64,000 bases of DNA from Deinococcus peraridilitoris DSM 19664 (GTDB lineage: Bacteria > Deinococcota > Deinococci > Deinococcales > Deinococcaceae): assembly GCF_000317835.1 (NCBI RefSeq), contig NC_019793.1, positions 434,001 through 498,000 of the forward strand, given 5' to 3'. Both the position numbers and the translations under genes were made by a program. Shown here one piece after another: positions 52,303-62,387 of the stretch (position 1 is its first letter; each line of letters opens with the position of its first letter). The notes under the pieces are model-generated. The model did not search any database. It had not been told where the DNA came from and saw nothing but the letters and a program-made list of their open reading frames with translations.

Positions 52303-55080
52303 TCAGGTTGCCATCAAGCCCGCGTTACGCAGGCGCTGCAAAAGCGCGTTGAATTCCGCTTGGGTTGGAGCTGCCGCCACATCTGCCATCGCAGCCGCCT
52401 GTTTCACCAATCCAAACGTCGTGGTGTTCGCCACCTGACGCACATTCACCCAGCCGGTATTCCCGATGCCACCCGTGACCTTCACCCACAAGCGCCCCTC
52501 CCCCGCGTTGAAGTTATCGAGGTAAATCGAGCCCTCACCTGAAGTCTGGTTATTGTTTGGCGGAAACGTCCCTTCCAGCACTCCCACGCGCTGCACGTAA
52601 TCCACCCAATGGCCTTCCATGCTCGCGCTTCCGACATTCCCCACCAAGCTGATTTTGGCGAAGGTGCCCGGTCCTGTCAGGGTAAAGCCGGTACTCAAGG
52701 TCGCCTTCAGGGAATTCCCCGTGACCGTGACATTCTGAATGGTCTGCCCTGTCGCACTGGTGTACAAATCAAACGGCTTTTGCAGGGTGCCGCTGAAGTT
52801 ATTCCCAATGATGCTGGCCGCGTTGATGCTCTCCACGCCATCCAGAAACAGTCCCACCGCCGTGTCGCTCTGTCCTTCGATGGTGTTCCCGAGAATGGTG
52901 AAGTAATCCGACTTGATGGGGTTGATGCCGTTCCCCCCGACTGGGCCGTGCTTGATGGTATTCCCTGCCACGACCCAGTGTTCGCTTTGCTGCATCTTGA
53001 TTCCGGCTTCAGTGAACCCGTCCACGGTGTTGCCGGTCACGCTGTGCCCCTGGGTGCGCGCTCCGTTGTAGAGGTTGGACATGCTGATGCCCACATCCAT
53101 CACGAGGGTTCCGGAGGCGTCCCGCCCGTTCACGCTGTTCCCCGTCACGCTGACCCGCATCGCCCCCGCGACTTCCAGCCCCAGCAGCAGACAGCCGCGC
53201 ACGGTGTTCCCGCTGACGCTCGCACCATGCGAACCGTCCACGCTGATGCCCCACCCGAATCCCTCTACGGTGTTGCTGGAAATCGCGCACTCATCCTGCC
53301 CCACGGCGGTAGCGGCCCCGCCCTGCAGCTCGATGCCGAGCTGCAAGCCCCCGCCGCTATCCCCGAGGGCTGTCACGCCGCGCACGTCATTCCCGATGAT
53401 GCGGTGACGCCCACCTTTCGCCAGTCCACCCTTCAGTTTGATACCGCACACGTCAAGCCCGCGCACGTCCCGAATGGTGTTTCCCTGAATCAAAGTGCCG
53501 ATGGGCACCGCGTCCACGGCGGTCGGTTCCTGAAAAACACCGTGGTAGGTGCCTTCGATGGTGTTGTGCGTGATTTTGGTGTCACGCACACCGGCCAGTA
53601 CGTACACCCCTATCCCGCGTGCATTGCGGATGCGGTTGCCGCGAATGACCGTTCTGGATGACGTGCCCTGCACGGTAATCACACCGCCCACGAATCCGCG
53701 TGTCGCGCTGACGTACGCACCGTCGAGCGTGAATCCTTCGATGGTCACGTCATTCGTCTGAACGTCGAAGCGCTTATGGTTGGCTTCACTGTCTGCGACC
53801 AGGCGCGTGCCGTTCCCGCGCAGCGTGACGGGTTTCGTGATGGTCTGCACCGCACTCACCGTGAAGACCCCAGGGGGGAAATCCACCACGCCTCCACTGG
53901 CGACAGCGGCCAGCGCGTTCGTGATGGCGCTGTCGTTCTGCGCGGCGGTGCCGGTCGAAGCGAATCCGAACCGTGCGGCGGTAATGACATGCTGGGATTG
54001 CGTGCTGAGCAACGCCGGGCCGGAGTTGACCCACACTCCGCCCACGACCACCAGGCGTTGCAGGCTCCCATCCACCAGGCGTTTACTGCCAATCGCACCT
54101 TCCGGCCCTAAGGGTGGGTCAGCGGTGGTTTCCGACACATACTGCGCGGTATCCGCCGCTGCACTGTACGCCTGGTCAGCCGCCGTGTTCGCGTTGGTGA
54201 CCGCCGCGTCCACGCGTTCTTCGAGCGTCTGCCCGGTCGGCGTGATCTTCGTGATCTTCAAATTGAAGTTCGCGCCGCCCGTGATGTTCCGGCCAGGGTT
54301 GCTCGACACGTAAATCAAGGCTTTGTCACCGGCCGTGAGTTGCGCGATGACGGTCTTGGCGCTCGTGTAATTCCCAGCGGCCTGCACGGTGATGTTCTCA
54401 ATTTCGCTGCGCAGCACTGGGTTCGGGTCCGCGCTGCCTTGCACGAACAACGCTGCTTTGATCACATCACCGACTTGGAGCGCTTCCCAGGGCACGCTGA
54501 CTTCGAATTTGAACTGGCTGGTCACGTCGGCAGTGAAGACGCTGCCGGTGCTGTTGTTCACCAGCAGGGTGCCGCCGGTGTCGATCACGTCGTACGTGAT
54601 GTCATCGTACGAGCTGTACGCCGCGAAGGCGGTGGTGCGGTGCGCGGTGGCAACGACGGTTTCGGTGGTGCCGGTGCTGTCGAGCCCACCGCCGCCTTCC
54701 ACGTACCACACGACTTTCCAGTTGATGGTGGCGACGGGTGGCACGGCCACGCTGGGGCTTTGTCCCTGGTTGTCCTGCAGGGCTTCGAAGATGGCGTTGT
54801 TGAGGAACACGCGCCGTCCGGCTTTGTAGAACACGCTGGCGTCCCACACTTCTTCTTTCGTCAGTTGGGCGGGCAGCAGTTCGTCTTTCACGAGGCCCGT
54901 CACGGGGTCGAGGTCGGCTTTGACTTCTGCGAGGGTGACGACGCCTTCACCGAGCGCGGTGAAGGCGGCTTCGTACCGCTCGGGCCAGTCGGTCTTGTTG
55001 CCCCGGGTGGGCAGGTTGAGCACCTGCATGATGGCGTCCCGTATCGCGAGGGCCACGTCTTTGAAATTCGTTTCTGCCAT
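52303..55080 (-). CDS. Tail fibre / tailspike with parallel beta-helix
   Basis: 925 residues. N-terminal about 40-130 includes a CBM5/12-like patch (EEVWDASVFYKAGRRVFLNN); about 130-330 is an Ig/stalk region; about 385-820 is a right-handed beta-helix with NRIRNARGIGVYVLAG, NTIEGTYHGVFQEP, GNTVEGFGWGISVDGSHGAS repeats, typical of receptor-binding depolymerases. The C-terminal 60 residues may be a trimerisation tip. RBS AAGGAGGCCTT. Next to the tail-tip genes, as expected for the host-recognition protein. Confidence 0.85.
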   Translation of the reverse strand: MAETNFKDVALAIRDAIMQVLNLPTRGNKTDWPERYEAAFTALGEGVVTLAEVKADLDPVTGLVKDELLPAQLTKEEVWDASVFYKAGRRVFLNNAIFEALQDNQGQSPSVAVPPVATINWKVVWYVEGGGGLDSTGTTETVVATAHRTTAFAAYSSYDDITYDVIDTGGTLLVNNSTGSVFTADVTSQFKFEVSVPWEALQVGDVIKAALFVQGSADPNPVLRSEIENITVQAAGNYTSAKTVIAQLTAGDKALIYVSSNPGRNITGGANFNLKITKITPTGQTLEERVDAAVTNANTAADQAYSAAADTAQYVSETTADPPLGPEGAIGSKRLVDGSLQRLVVVGGVWVNSGPALLSTQSQHVITAARFGFASTGTAAQNDSAITNALAAVASGGVVDFPPGVFTVSAVQTITKPVTLRGNGTRLVADSEANHKRFDVQTNDVTIEGFTLDGAYVSATRGFVGGVITVQGTSSRTVIRGNRIRNARGIGVYVLAGVRDTKITHNTIEGTYHGVFQEPTAVDAVPIGTLIQGNTIRDVRGLDVCGIKLKGGLAKGGRHRIIGNDVRGVTALGDSGGGLQLGIELQGGAATAVGQDECAISSNTVEGFGWGISVDGSHGASVSGNTVRGCLLLGLEVAGAMRVSVTGNSVNGRDASGTLVMDVGISMSNLYNGARTQGHSVTGNTVDGFTEAGIKMQQSEHWVVAGNTIKHGPVGGNGINPIKSDYFTILGNTIEGQSDTAVGLFLDGVESINAASIIGNNFSGTLQKPFDLYTSATGQTIQNVTVTGNSLKATLSTGFTLTGPGTFAKISLVGNVGSASMEGHWVDYVQRVGVLEGTFPPNNNQTSGEGSIYLDNFNAGEGRLWVKVTGGIGNTGWVNVRQVANTTTFGLVKQAAAMADVAAAPTQAEFNALLQRLRNAGLMAT

Positions 55081-55089
55081 AAGGCCTCC

Positions 55090-55587
55090 TTAGATGGGGA
55101 GTTTCTCAGTGCCGTCGTAGCCTTCACCGAGCGGGAACGCGCCGAGAGGAGCGTCACCGAGGGCTTGGGTCGCGCCAGGAATCCAGTCCGGCCCGGTCGG
55201 CAGGAGCGTCAGGGTGACGTTCCAATGCCGGGAATTTTTCGATGCGGGAGTGAGCTGACCGTAAGGGTAGGTTTGCGCGATCAGTTCGCGGTAACGAATC
55301 CCGCCGCGCCAGAGCTTCACCGCGCGCTTCTGCGCGTCCAGCAACTCCCTCAGCACGAGGGTGGCGTGGTACTCGCTGGCCGCTGAAATGATGCCGCTTA
55401 ACACGAAGGGCTCCGGAATCGGCAGGCCATCCCCGGTCGAGAACCACCTGGTGCTGCCTGGCGCCCGTTCGAGTTGCGAACTGAGGTTGTACCCGACACC
55501 TCCGGTAGGTTGGAAGGTGAGCGGTAAGGGGTAACGTTCAGTGACTCCTGGAAGCTCGAATTCGAATCCGGCGTAGAGTCCGCTCAT
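55090..55587 (-). CDS. Phage distal-tail-type protein
   Basis: 165 residues between tail-tip and fibre genes. MSGLYAGFEFELPGVTERYP, TPASKNSRHWNVTLTLLPTG; beta-rich. Position suggests a baseplate or Dit-like part. Overlaps the preceding gene stop (ATGA). Family inferred from context. Confidence 0.6.
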   Translation of the reverse strand: MSGLYAGFEFELPGVTERYPLPLTFQPTGGVGYNLSSQLERAPGSTRWFSTGDGLPIPEPFVLSGIISAASEYHATLVLRELLDAQKRAVKLWRGGIRYRELIAQTYPYGQLTPASKNSRHWNVTLTLLPTGPDWIPGATQALGDAPLGAFPLGEGYDGTEKLPI

Positions 55588-57188
55588 GGCCCGTACCTCA
55601 CGGCGGTCAATGTTGCTGCGTTGTCGCGCTGCTCGATGACCGCGCGCAGCGCACTGGCTTCGGGCGAGTCACGCTGGCCGGTGTGCGTGTAGGTGTCACC
55701 GTATTCCTGTGCGGTGATACGGTACTCGATTTTCTCCACCGGTCGTTCGATGGTTTCGATCAAGCTGCCGTCAAGGGCGCGGCGTTGAATGATCGCTGTC
55801 GCACCAAGCGGACCAAATCCAGTGGTCCGGATAACTGCGGGGTCCATGCTTGGTTCGCGGTAATACAGGCTGGCGAGGCGTTCGAGCGTCACGCGGTCCA
55901 CCAGCAGGGGCCGGGCAGTTCCGATTGACGCACTGCCGTTCGTGGGGCCCGTGACACTGAGGGTGATGCGGCAACTGTCGTACAGCGAATTGGCTTCCAT
56001 CAGCGCGCGAATGTCGGGCCCGCCAAACAGCAAGAGACCATTCTTGAATTCGGTCGGACTGGGGTAGAAGTCCAGGAATTGCGTGGTGTCGCTTGCCTGG
56101 TACATGATCACGCCGACATTCACGTACGTCGCGCCTTGCACGTTCTGCAGTTCGAAGCCCAGCAAGTCGAGTGCACTCGACTTGCTGATGTCCCAGCGGA
56201 TTTCGACGGTCTGCGTGCTGCCGACGGAATAGTCACCGAAGTTGATTCCAGCGACCGTGCTGGGGTTGTCATCCGCGAGGTTCTCGATGCTGCTGACGCT
56301 GCCTCCCGGATTGGCGGCAGAAGCATGCACGGGCGTCCCGATCGGCTTGAGGTAATCACGCGGGGTGGTGAGCGCGAGGACTTTCACGGCGTACCCGTAC
56401 GCGCTGCTCAGTGTGGTACTGCTGCTGACGATCCCTGCAGGCAGGACATCATAGGCGCCCATGCCGGTGTAGGCGTACAGCACCTTCGGGCGGTTCCCGA
56501 TCAGCCACCGCACGGCGGTGATGAGTTCCTCACTGCCGCTTTCGGTCCATTTGACGCGCGTACCCACGACGGCTTCGTCGATGTTGATGGTGCCGCTTCC
56601 GGTGTCCACGACCAGCTGGAAGTCCGCGTTGTATCCCCAGCCTTTCCAGCCGGGCACGAGGCTCACGAGCTTGTCGAGCACTTCCCGGCCAGTCTGGTAG
56701 TTCGGGTGGAGCACGCCAGCGGTGATGGCTGGGTCGGGCACTTGGGTGAGGTTGTTCATCTGCGCGGGCAGGCGTCCGTTCGTGAGGTGCGCGATGACCT
56801 GGCTGATGGTCGTGTGGACGCTCTGCTGCGGGTACTGCGCAGTCTGCACGTCGACTTCCTCCAGGCGTTTTTTCATGCCGACGAGCTTGAAGCCGGTCGC
56901 TTCGGGCGAGTTCTTCGCGCCGGTCAGCACCGCGATGCCCGCGAAACGTGAGGTCCACAGCACGGTGTCATCCGTAACGTTCGGGTCACTTGGGCGCGTC
57001 TGGATCTGCACGATGTCCCGGTCCCCGATGCCCAGCGAGGCCGCCTTGGCGCTGAAGGTCGCTTCCAGGCAGTTCCCGTACGGTTCGAGGGTCATGGTGA
57101 GCCCGGCCTGCGTGACCTGAGCGGTGTCGAGGGTGCGGTCGTACCGATACGCTCCGCTCGGACTGTAAATTCGGAGTCTCCAGCGCAC
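55584..57188 (-). CDS. Phage tail-tip protein
   Basis: 534 residues from the GTG at 57186-57188, which has a perfect AAAGGAGG RBS; the same frame continues to a GTG at 57296 that would add 36 residues looking like a signal peptide (RLLLLLLVLVGCG), but a hairpin (57241-57262) lies between, so the shorter start is preferred. Beta-rich, with YSPSGAYRYDRTLDTAQVTQ, NYQTGREVLDKLVSLVPGWK and an Ig-like C-terminus. Follows the tape measure gene, so likely a tail-tip or Tal-like baseplate component. Confidence 0.7.
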   Translation of the reverse strand: MRWRLRIYSPSGAYRYDRTLDTAQVTQAGLTMTLEPYGNCLEATFSAKAASLGIGDRDIVQIQTRPSDPNVTDDTVLWTSRFAGIAVLTGAKNSPEATGFKLVGMKKRLEEVDVQTAQYPQQSVHTTISQVIAHLTNGRLPAQMNNLTQVPDPAITAGVLHPNYQTGREVLDKLVSLVPGWKGWGYNADFQLVVDTGSGTINIDEAVVGTRVKWTESGSEELITAVRWLIGNRPKVLYAYTGMGAYDVLPAGIVSSSTTLSSAYGYAVKVLALTTPRDYLKPIGTPVHASAANPGGSVSSIENLADDNPSTVAGINFGDYSVGSTQTVEIRWDISKSSALDLLGFELQNVQGATYVNVGVIMYQASDTTQFLDFYPSPTEFKNGLLLFGGPDIRALMEANSLYDSCRITLSVTGPTNGSASIGTARPLLVDRVTLERLASLYYREPSMDPAVIRTTGFGPLGATAIIQRRALDGSLIETIERPVEKIEYRITAQEYGDTYTHTGQRDSPEASALRAVIEQRDNAATLTAVRYGP

Positions 57189-57240
57189 GTCAGCCTCCTT
57201 TCTGGGCGTGAGGAGCCACGCCCGCGCGTCAAATGAAGGA

Positions 57241-57262
57241 GGTGCGGCGTGAATGCCGCACC
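57241..57262. repeat. 8-bp hairpin between tape measure and tail-tip genes
   Basis: GGTGCGGC-N6-GCCGCACC. May modulate the late transcript; supports the later GTG start of the tail-tip gene. Confidence 0.45.
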
Positions 57263-57292
57263 CCACGAGAACGAGGAGGAGCAGAAGCAACC

Positions 57293-60200
57293 TCACCGGA
57301 ATGCTCCAGTGATGCTGCCTTGGGCTCCCCCATCCAGAACCACACGGATTGGGGTATTGATGATTTCCCCGAAGCGATCGACGTGCCGGCCAAAGGCCGG
57401 CACGATCTGGTTCCCCAGGGTGTCGAACGCCTCGAGAGTGGGCGTGCTGATGCTGCCAAGCCCCAGGTCCGGCACCCTCCCGAACAACTCCCGGTTGCCC
57501 GTGATGCTCTCGGTCCCTTCAGGTGGTTTGATGAATCCCTTATCGACCAGCATCTGACGGACAGGGGCGAGACCTGTCACGAACTTCTCGCCCAACGCCG
57601 CTGCGGTATCTGCCGCGCTCAGCACGCCGTTCAGGGCAGCCACGTCATCATTCGGGTCGGGCGTCTGCAAGGCGTCGGTGTACTTCTTGATGGCCGGGCC
57701 GATGATGTTCTTCAGCAGCTCACCCTGCATGAAAGCGTCAATGATGCCGTTCAGGACGGCGTCTCCCACGCTGAGCTTGAGGGTGCTCGCGAAGAGACTC
57801 ACGTCATTCTTCACGATGGCTTCCTTGAGGCCTTCCTTGATGCCTTTGGTGAAGCCATCACTGATGGTCTTCGCGAAGGCCAGGCCGACCTTGTTGATTT
57901 CCTGCACCACTTCAGGACCGCCACCGAAGAAATCGGCGAAGAAGCCCCGCGAACGGACGCTGGTCTTGCCGTAATCGTCCGCGTTGAGGAACGATCCCGA
58001 GAGGGACTCCCGGAATTGCTCTTGCAGGCGGGCGGCTTCAGCGTAGGCTTTGCGGAATCCCATGATGGCGTCGGCCAGGCCGCTGATGATCTTGGTGATG
58101 CCCCCGATGATGTTGCCACTCGCGAAGTCCTTGGCGATGTCGAGGCCCTTCCCGAGGAGCGTCACGAAGCCATCGACGTTGGCCTGCAGGTCCGTCGCGC
58201 CCAAAGCGCCGGCGAATGCCCCGACCGCTCCGATCAGCGGTGAGAACTTCTCGAACAGGCGCCCGAGGGCACCTTTCGCTTCCTCTGCCCGGCGTTTCAT
58301 TTCAGCCAGCAGGGCATTGAAGCGGTCGACGTTCTTGGCGCTCTTCGCACCTTCGAGCTGCAGTTGCAGGTGTTCGTCCGAGAGCTTGTGCAGCCCATCC
58401 GCCCATTCCTGGAAGTCGATGCGGCGCAGGTTGGCGTCCCAGTCGCTCGAGGCGTCCGAGACAGTTTCGACGTCCTGGGCCGTGCCTTGCAGAGCTTCAC
58501 CAATGGCCAACAGGGCTCCACGCAACTTCACGAGCACGTCGCTGCCCTGATCCCCACCTTCGACCAGGCGGTTGATGAAGGCGGCAATCGTTTCCTCAGG
58601 AAGCAACACCAGGGCGTCTTCGGTGGCGAGCTTGTTGAACGCGTCCATGAACGCCGCACGGCCATCGTCCCCGAGCTTCGCGAAGGCTCCCGGGTCGAGT
58701 AGCAGTTCGAGCGCCTTGGTGAGTTGTTCGTCATCCGTGCCGCTGAAGACCTCCGCCAGGGTGTCTTCGACGGCGGCGGCGAGCTCGCTGCTGTAAGCGG
58801 TCCAGCCTTCCCCGTACACCTGCGCGGCCTGCTCACCGGCGAGCTTCGCCTCAGCCTTCGAAGCAGCACTCGCCGCTTTGATCTTGTCAGCCAGTACGTC
58901 GCCAATCAGCACGGCCAGCGGACTGTCCGCCAGGCCATCCGCGGTGAGTCGCGCCAGCTGGTCGAACAGGTCGCTCTGCTCCAGTTTGGCGAAACCGGCC
59001 CGCAAGAGCTCGGCCGCACCCGCCGCGATGGCCCCCTTGGCGGCGTCTGCCGCTCCACCCGTGCCTTTCACGCCGATGCCACGGATCTCGTTCTCACTCT
59101 GGAAAACACCCTGGCCGGTGTTCACGTCCGTCGCCATCCCACCGAACTCGGCGAGACTCCGGTCGATCGAGCCGTCCAGCAGCGTCTTGAGTTCCCCAAC
59201 ACTGCCGATCAGGCGGTCCAGGGTGCCCTTGGTGATGTTCCCAGCGCGTTCGAGGTCCATCATGGCCTGCACGAAGGCATCGAGGCCTTCGTTCGTGTCG
59301 GGCATCAGGCCGATCAGCTCTTCGAACTCCAGCTTGACGGGGCGCTGTGCGGTCGGCAGGCGTCCGAAGGCATCCGCGACGTCGATCGCACCACGTTCCA
59401 CTTCACCCAGGGCAGTCTGCCCGGCGTCGTAACCCTCACGCAGCTGCTCCTGGAATTCACGCGCTTCGCGTTGCTTGACCACCAGACGGCTGGTGGCCGC
59501 TGCTGTGTGCACCAGCCTGCCGATCAATGCGTCCAGCGCCTTGATGGAAGGGTCGGTGTTGAGGCCCTTGTCGCCCATGCTTTCGCGCAACTCGCGCAGC
59601 TGCTTCAGAAAGCCGTCGCGCTTGTCGCCGGAGAACTCACCAGCCTTCGCGGTCCTGTTGATGGCACGGCCGAGTTCCTCGTAGGCTTCCGTACCGTCCC
59701 GCACGCCCCGGCGGCGCTGCTCCGCTTCACGGGCCGCTTGCTCTGCTGCCTGGGCGGCTTCACGCGCCGCTTGCTCTGCTTCGCGCTTGCGCCGGGCAGC
59801 TTCAGCCTTGGCTCGATCAGAGGTCGCCTTTGCCTGCCCAGCCAGTTGCTCGAGCTCACGGCGTGCTCCGCCCACGACGTCCATGTAGGCCCGCCAGGCA
59901 TCGGTGCCTCTCTTGACGCTGTTCGCGGCCTTCTGGTTCTGGCTTTCGACCAGATGCAGGGCAGTCGCGTACTGCGCAGCCGTCAGGCGACCTGCTTCGT
60001 ACTCGCGCCTGAGGTCGCCCAGCACGTCCTTGATCTTCTTGGTGCGCTGCGCGGTCGTCTCGGGCTTGTCGGCCTGCGAAGTTGCTGCTGCCGCCCCGCC
60101 TTTGGGGAACACGGTGGAGATGCTGGCAGGCTTGAACGATCCTGCCGGAAGGCTGGCGGTCAGGTCGGCCATGATCTTTTTGAAGGTCTCGGCACCGTTG

Positions 60201-61639
60201 GAGACAGACGACACCACGTTCTGGACACCCGTGTCGGCCTCACCCTTGATGCCAGCCATCATGGTTTTGAAACCACCCACGACATTCTTGTTCGGGTTCT
60301 CCCACACCCCGACCAGGTCATCCTGAAGCAGGTTCATATTTCGGGAGACGGAGTCGCGCATGTCCTTCGAGGCGTCCACCATGCCCTGAAAGTCACCGCG
60401 CGCGAGGGCTTTGAGACCCCTCGCCAGTCCTCCCAGGTAATCCTGAGCGATGACGGACATGTACCCGAGGGACTTCCCGATGTGCGCGGCCATCGCCACG
60501 AAACTCTGAATGACGCCCTGGATGAGCTGCACGAAGCCTTTGAGCACCGTGCCCATGTTGACGAAGGTCGGCCCCGTGTCCTTGGTTGCGATCTGGAGGC
60601 CCTCAGTCTGTTTCTGGGCTTCCTCGAAGGCGACCTTGAGCGCCAGGCCTGCCGCAATCCACGGCAGGATCGTCACCAGCGTGGCGGCGAACCCGGCAGC
60701 GAGCGACAGCACGGCGGGGAGCAGTACGCCACCCACCGCCCACGCGACCGCTTCGATCTTCTCCTTGTGCTCGTCGAACAGCCGGCGCAGGTCCGCGCCT
60801 TCAATGGCTTCTTTGATGCGCTGCATGCCGTTCGTCATTCCAGTGATGACGGCGTGCAGGTCAAAGGTCTCAACGATCTTGGTGCCGATGCTCGTGAGGG
60901 TTTGAGTGAGGTTGTCCTTGAGGGTGCTCCACAAACCGTTGAGGGTCTTGCTTTGCTTCTCCATCGACCCGGCGAAGCGGGTATTCATCTGCTCAAGGAT
61001 GCCTGGAATCGCTTGGCTGGCGGAGATGGCGCCCTTCTCCGCCAGCTTCATCGCCTCAGGCACGCTCTTGCCGATGGCTTTGGCGAGCATGTCCCACGCG
61101 GGAATGCCCAGCTCGGCCAGCTGCATCATTTCCTCAGCGCTGACTTTGCCTTTGGCCATCATCTGCCCGAGGGCCATGGTGACGCGGCTGATCTCCGCTT
61201 CACCGCCACCGAGAGCACCGACGGCGTCACCGATGGCGGTGAGCATCGGGATGACCTGCTTCGCTTCGAAACCGAAGGCGAGAAGTTTCCGCGCGGCAGC
61301 TTGCAGGCCGGGCAGCTCGAAGGGAGTGCGCGCCGCGAAGTCGCTGAGTTCTTTGAGGAAGGCCTTCGCCTTCTCGCCTGAACCGAGCAGGGTGGTGAAG
61401 GCGATCTCCGCCTGCTCCAGGTCAGCGGCGAGCTTCACGGCGTACGCGCCGACCCCCACGAAGGCGGCGCTGATGCCCGCCATGGCGCCGGCGATCTGAC
61501 GGGAGGCGTCCACGGAGCTGCTCACGGCCAGCTGCAGTTGCGAGCGGAGCTGCCCGAGGTTTGCCTGCACGTTCACGTAGAGGGTTTCCAGCAGCGTTCC
61601 GCTGCCAGCACTCCCGCCTGTTCCACCACCTGTGGTCAT
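57293..61639 (-). CDS. Tail tape measure protein
   Basis: 1448 residues, the largest phage protein here; sets tail length. N-terminal QANLGQLRSQLQLAVSSSVD and the TMP domain (KLAADLEQAEIAFTTLLGSG, AISRVTMALGQMMAKGKVSA-like, MMQLAELGIPAWDMLAKAIG), hydrophobic stretches about residues 300-340 and a long coiled coil (AEAARRKREAEQAAREAAQA). Four-bp overlap with the tail chaperone. Assuming 1.5 Å per residue, the tail would be about 210 nm. Confidence 0.93.
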   Translation of the reverse strand: MTTGGGTGGSAGSGTLLETLYVNVQANLGQLRSQLQLAVSSSVDASRQIAGAMAGISAAFVGVGAYAVKLAADLEQAEIAFTTLLGSGEKAKAFLKELSDFAARTPFELPGLQAAARKLLAFGFEAKQVIPMLTAIGDAVGALGGGEAEISRVTMALGQMMAKGKVSAEEMMQLAELGIPAWDMLAKAIGKSVPEAMKLAEKGAISASQAIPGILEQMNTRFAGSMEKQSKTLNGLWSTLKDNLTQTLTSIGTKIVETFDLHAVITGMTNGMQRIKEAIEGADLRRLFDEHKEKIEAVAWAVGGVLLPAVLSLAAGFAATLVTILPWIAAGLALKVAFEEAQKQTEGLQIATKDTGPTFVNMGTVLKGFVQLIQGVIQSFVAMAAHIGKSLGYMSVIAQDYLGGLARGLKALARGDFQGMVDASKDMRDSVSRNMNLLQDDLVGVWENPNKNVVGGFKTMMAGIKGEADTGVQNVVSSVSNGAETFKKIMADLTASLPAGSFKPASISTVFPKGGAAAATSQADKPETTAQRTKKIKDVLGDLRREYEAGRLTAAQYATALHLVESQNQKAANSVKRGTDAWRAYMDVVGGARRELEQLAGQAKATSDRAKAEAARRKREAEQAAREAAQAAEQAAREAEQRRRGVRDGTEAYEELGRAINRTAKAGEFSGDKRDGFLKQLRELRESMGDKGLNTDPSIKALDALIGRLVHTAAATSRLVVKQREAREFQEQLREGYDAGQTALGEVERGAIDVADAFGRLPTAQRPVKLEFEELIGLMPDTNEGLDAFVQAMMDLERAGNITKGTLDRLIGSVGELKTLLDGSIDRSLAEFGGMATDVNTGQGVFQSENEIRGIGVKGTGGAADAAKGAIAAGAAELLRAGFAKLEQSDLFDQLARLTADGLADSPLAVLIGDVLADKIKAASAASKAEAKLAGEQAAQVYGEGWTAYSSELAAAVEDTLAEVFSGTDDEQLTKALELLLDPGAFAKLGDDGRAAFMDAFNKLATEDALVLLPEETIAAFINRLVEGGDQGSDVLVKLRGALLAIGEALQGTAQDVETVSDASSDWDANLRRIDFQEWADGLHKLSDEHLQLQLEGAKSAKNVDRFNALLAEMKRRAEEAKGALGRLFEKFSPLIGAVGAFAGALGATDLQANVDGFVTLLGKGLDIAKDFASGNIIGGITKIISGLADAIMGFRKAYAEAARLQEQFRESLSGSFLNADDYGKTSVRSRGFFADFFGGGPEVVQEINKVGLAFAKTISDGFTKGIKEGLKEAIVKNDVSLFASTLKLSVGDAVLNGIIDAFMQGELLKNIIGPAIKKYTDALQTPDPNDDVAALNGVLSAADTAAALGEKFVTGLAPVRQMLVDKGFIKPPEGTESITGNRELFGRVPDLGLGSISTPTLEAFDTLGNQIVPAFGRHVDRFGEIINTPIRVVLDGGAQGSITGAFR

Positions 61640-62387
61640 AGGGCCTCCTTTCTGAGGGCATTCAGTGAAGCCTTCACGGCGTCACTGTCGAGATGATCAA
61701 GGCCGTCTTGCGTGATCAGCTTGCGCCTGAGGGCAATCTGGATGGCGCGCGCCACGTCCGGGGGATAGTGCCCGCCAATGGCGTCTTCGAGCTGCGCGAA
61801 GGCGGGCATGAAGTCCTCAGGAGTGCCCTTGACTTCTTTCGCCCACTGGTTCGAGAGGATCCACGCGATGGTCGCGTTACTCGCGTGCCGCCGCCGTTCG
61901 AAGATCGGTAGGGGCGCGAGGTACATGCGCACCTGGTCGAGGTTCAAGCGTCCAATCTCGCGCGGACTGGCCCAGCCGTAGTAATGCCCCAGCAGGGCGA
62001 AAATCAGACCCCAGTCGGGTTCAGCTGGGGCCGGTGGGCGTTTGGGTCCGGCACCTGGCCAGTGACGATGGTCGTGAGGACCGTCGTCATTTCGTCCACC
62101 TCCAGGAAGCGCGCCCATTCCTGCACGTGCTCACGGGTCACGCCAACCGTGCGGTCCGCCAGGACGTTCACCAGCAGGGTCTGCAGCTCGAGCGCCTGCT
62201 CCTTGCTGACTTCACCGGTGAGGCCACCCATGCGTTCCTGGAAGTCAACCAGTTCGTTGAGGGACGCTTTGGCGACGATGACGTTCAGTTCCTCGCCTTT
62301 CCAGTTCAGCAGGGTGAGGGTGTCGCGTTGACGGCCAAGGGCGGCGCTGAGGCCTGTCACGGCGGATTGAGCGGTGGTCTTTTTCAT
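61636..62387 (-). CDS. Tail assembly chaperone fusion (G-T type, -1 frameshift)
   Basis: Expected frameshift product of about 250 residues. The upstream frame (62004-62387) meets the downstream frame (61636-62118, DWGLIFALLGHYYGWASPRE) through C CCA AAC at 62046-62040, a canonical X XXY YYZ slippery site. After a -1 slip translation continues RPPAPAEPDW and on to a stop at 61636. Lies between tail tube and tape measure genes, exactly as lambda G/GT. The downstream frame has no own RBS, supporting expression only by frameshift. Confidence 0.82.
62004..62387 (-). CDS. Tail assembly chaperone (G type)
   Basis: 127-residue zero-frame product starting MKKTTAQSAVTGLSAALGRQ and ending RPQLNPTGV shortly after the slippery site. 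Helical (LNELVDFQERMGGLTGEVSK, TREHVQEWARFLEVDEMTTV). Normally made in excess over the fusion and binds the tape measure during tail assembly. Start overlaps the preceding stop (ATGA). Confidence 0.85.
   Translation of the reverse strand: MKKTTAQSAVTGLSAALGRQRDTLTLLNWKGEELNVIVAKASLNELVDFQERMGGLTGEVSKEQALELQTLLVNVLADRTVGVTREHVQEWARFLEVDEMTTVLTTIVTGQVPDPNAHRPQLNPTGV

Noticed and set aside
58724..61381. 885-codon plus-strand open frame antisense to the tape measure gene
   Set aside because: Long antisense frames are common in GC-rich genes with biased third positions; it has no RBS, no motif, and the opposite frame is a clear tape measure protein.
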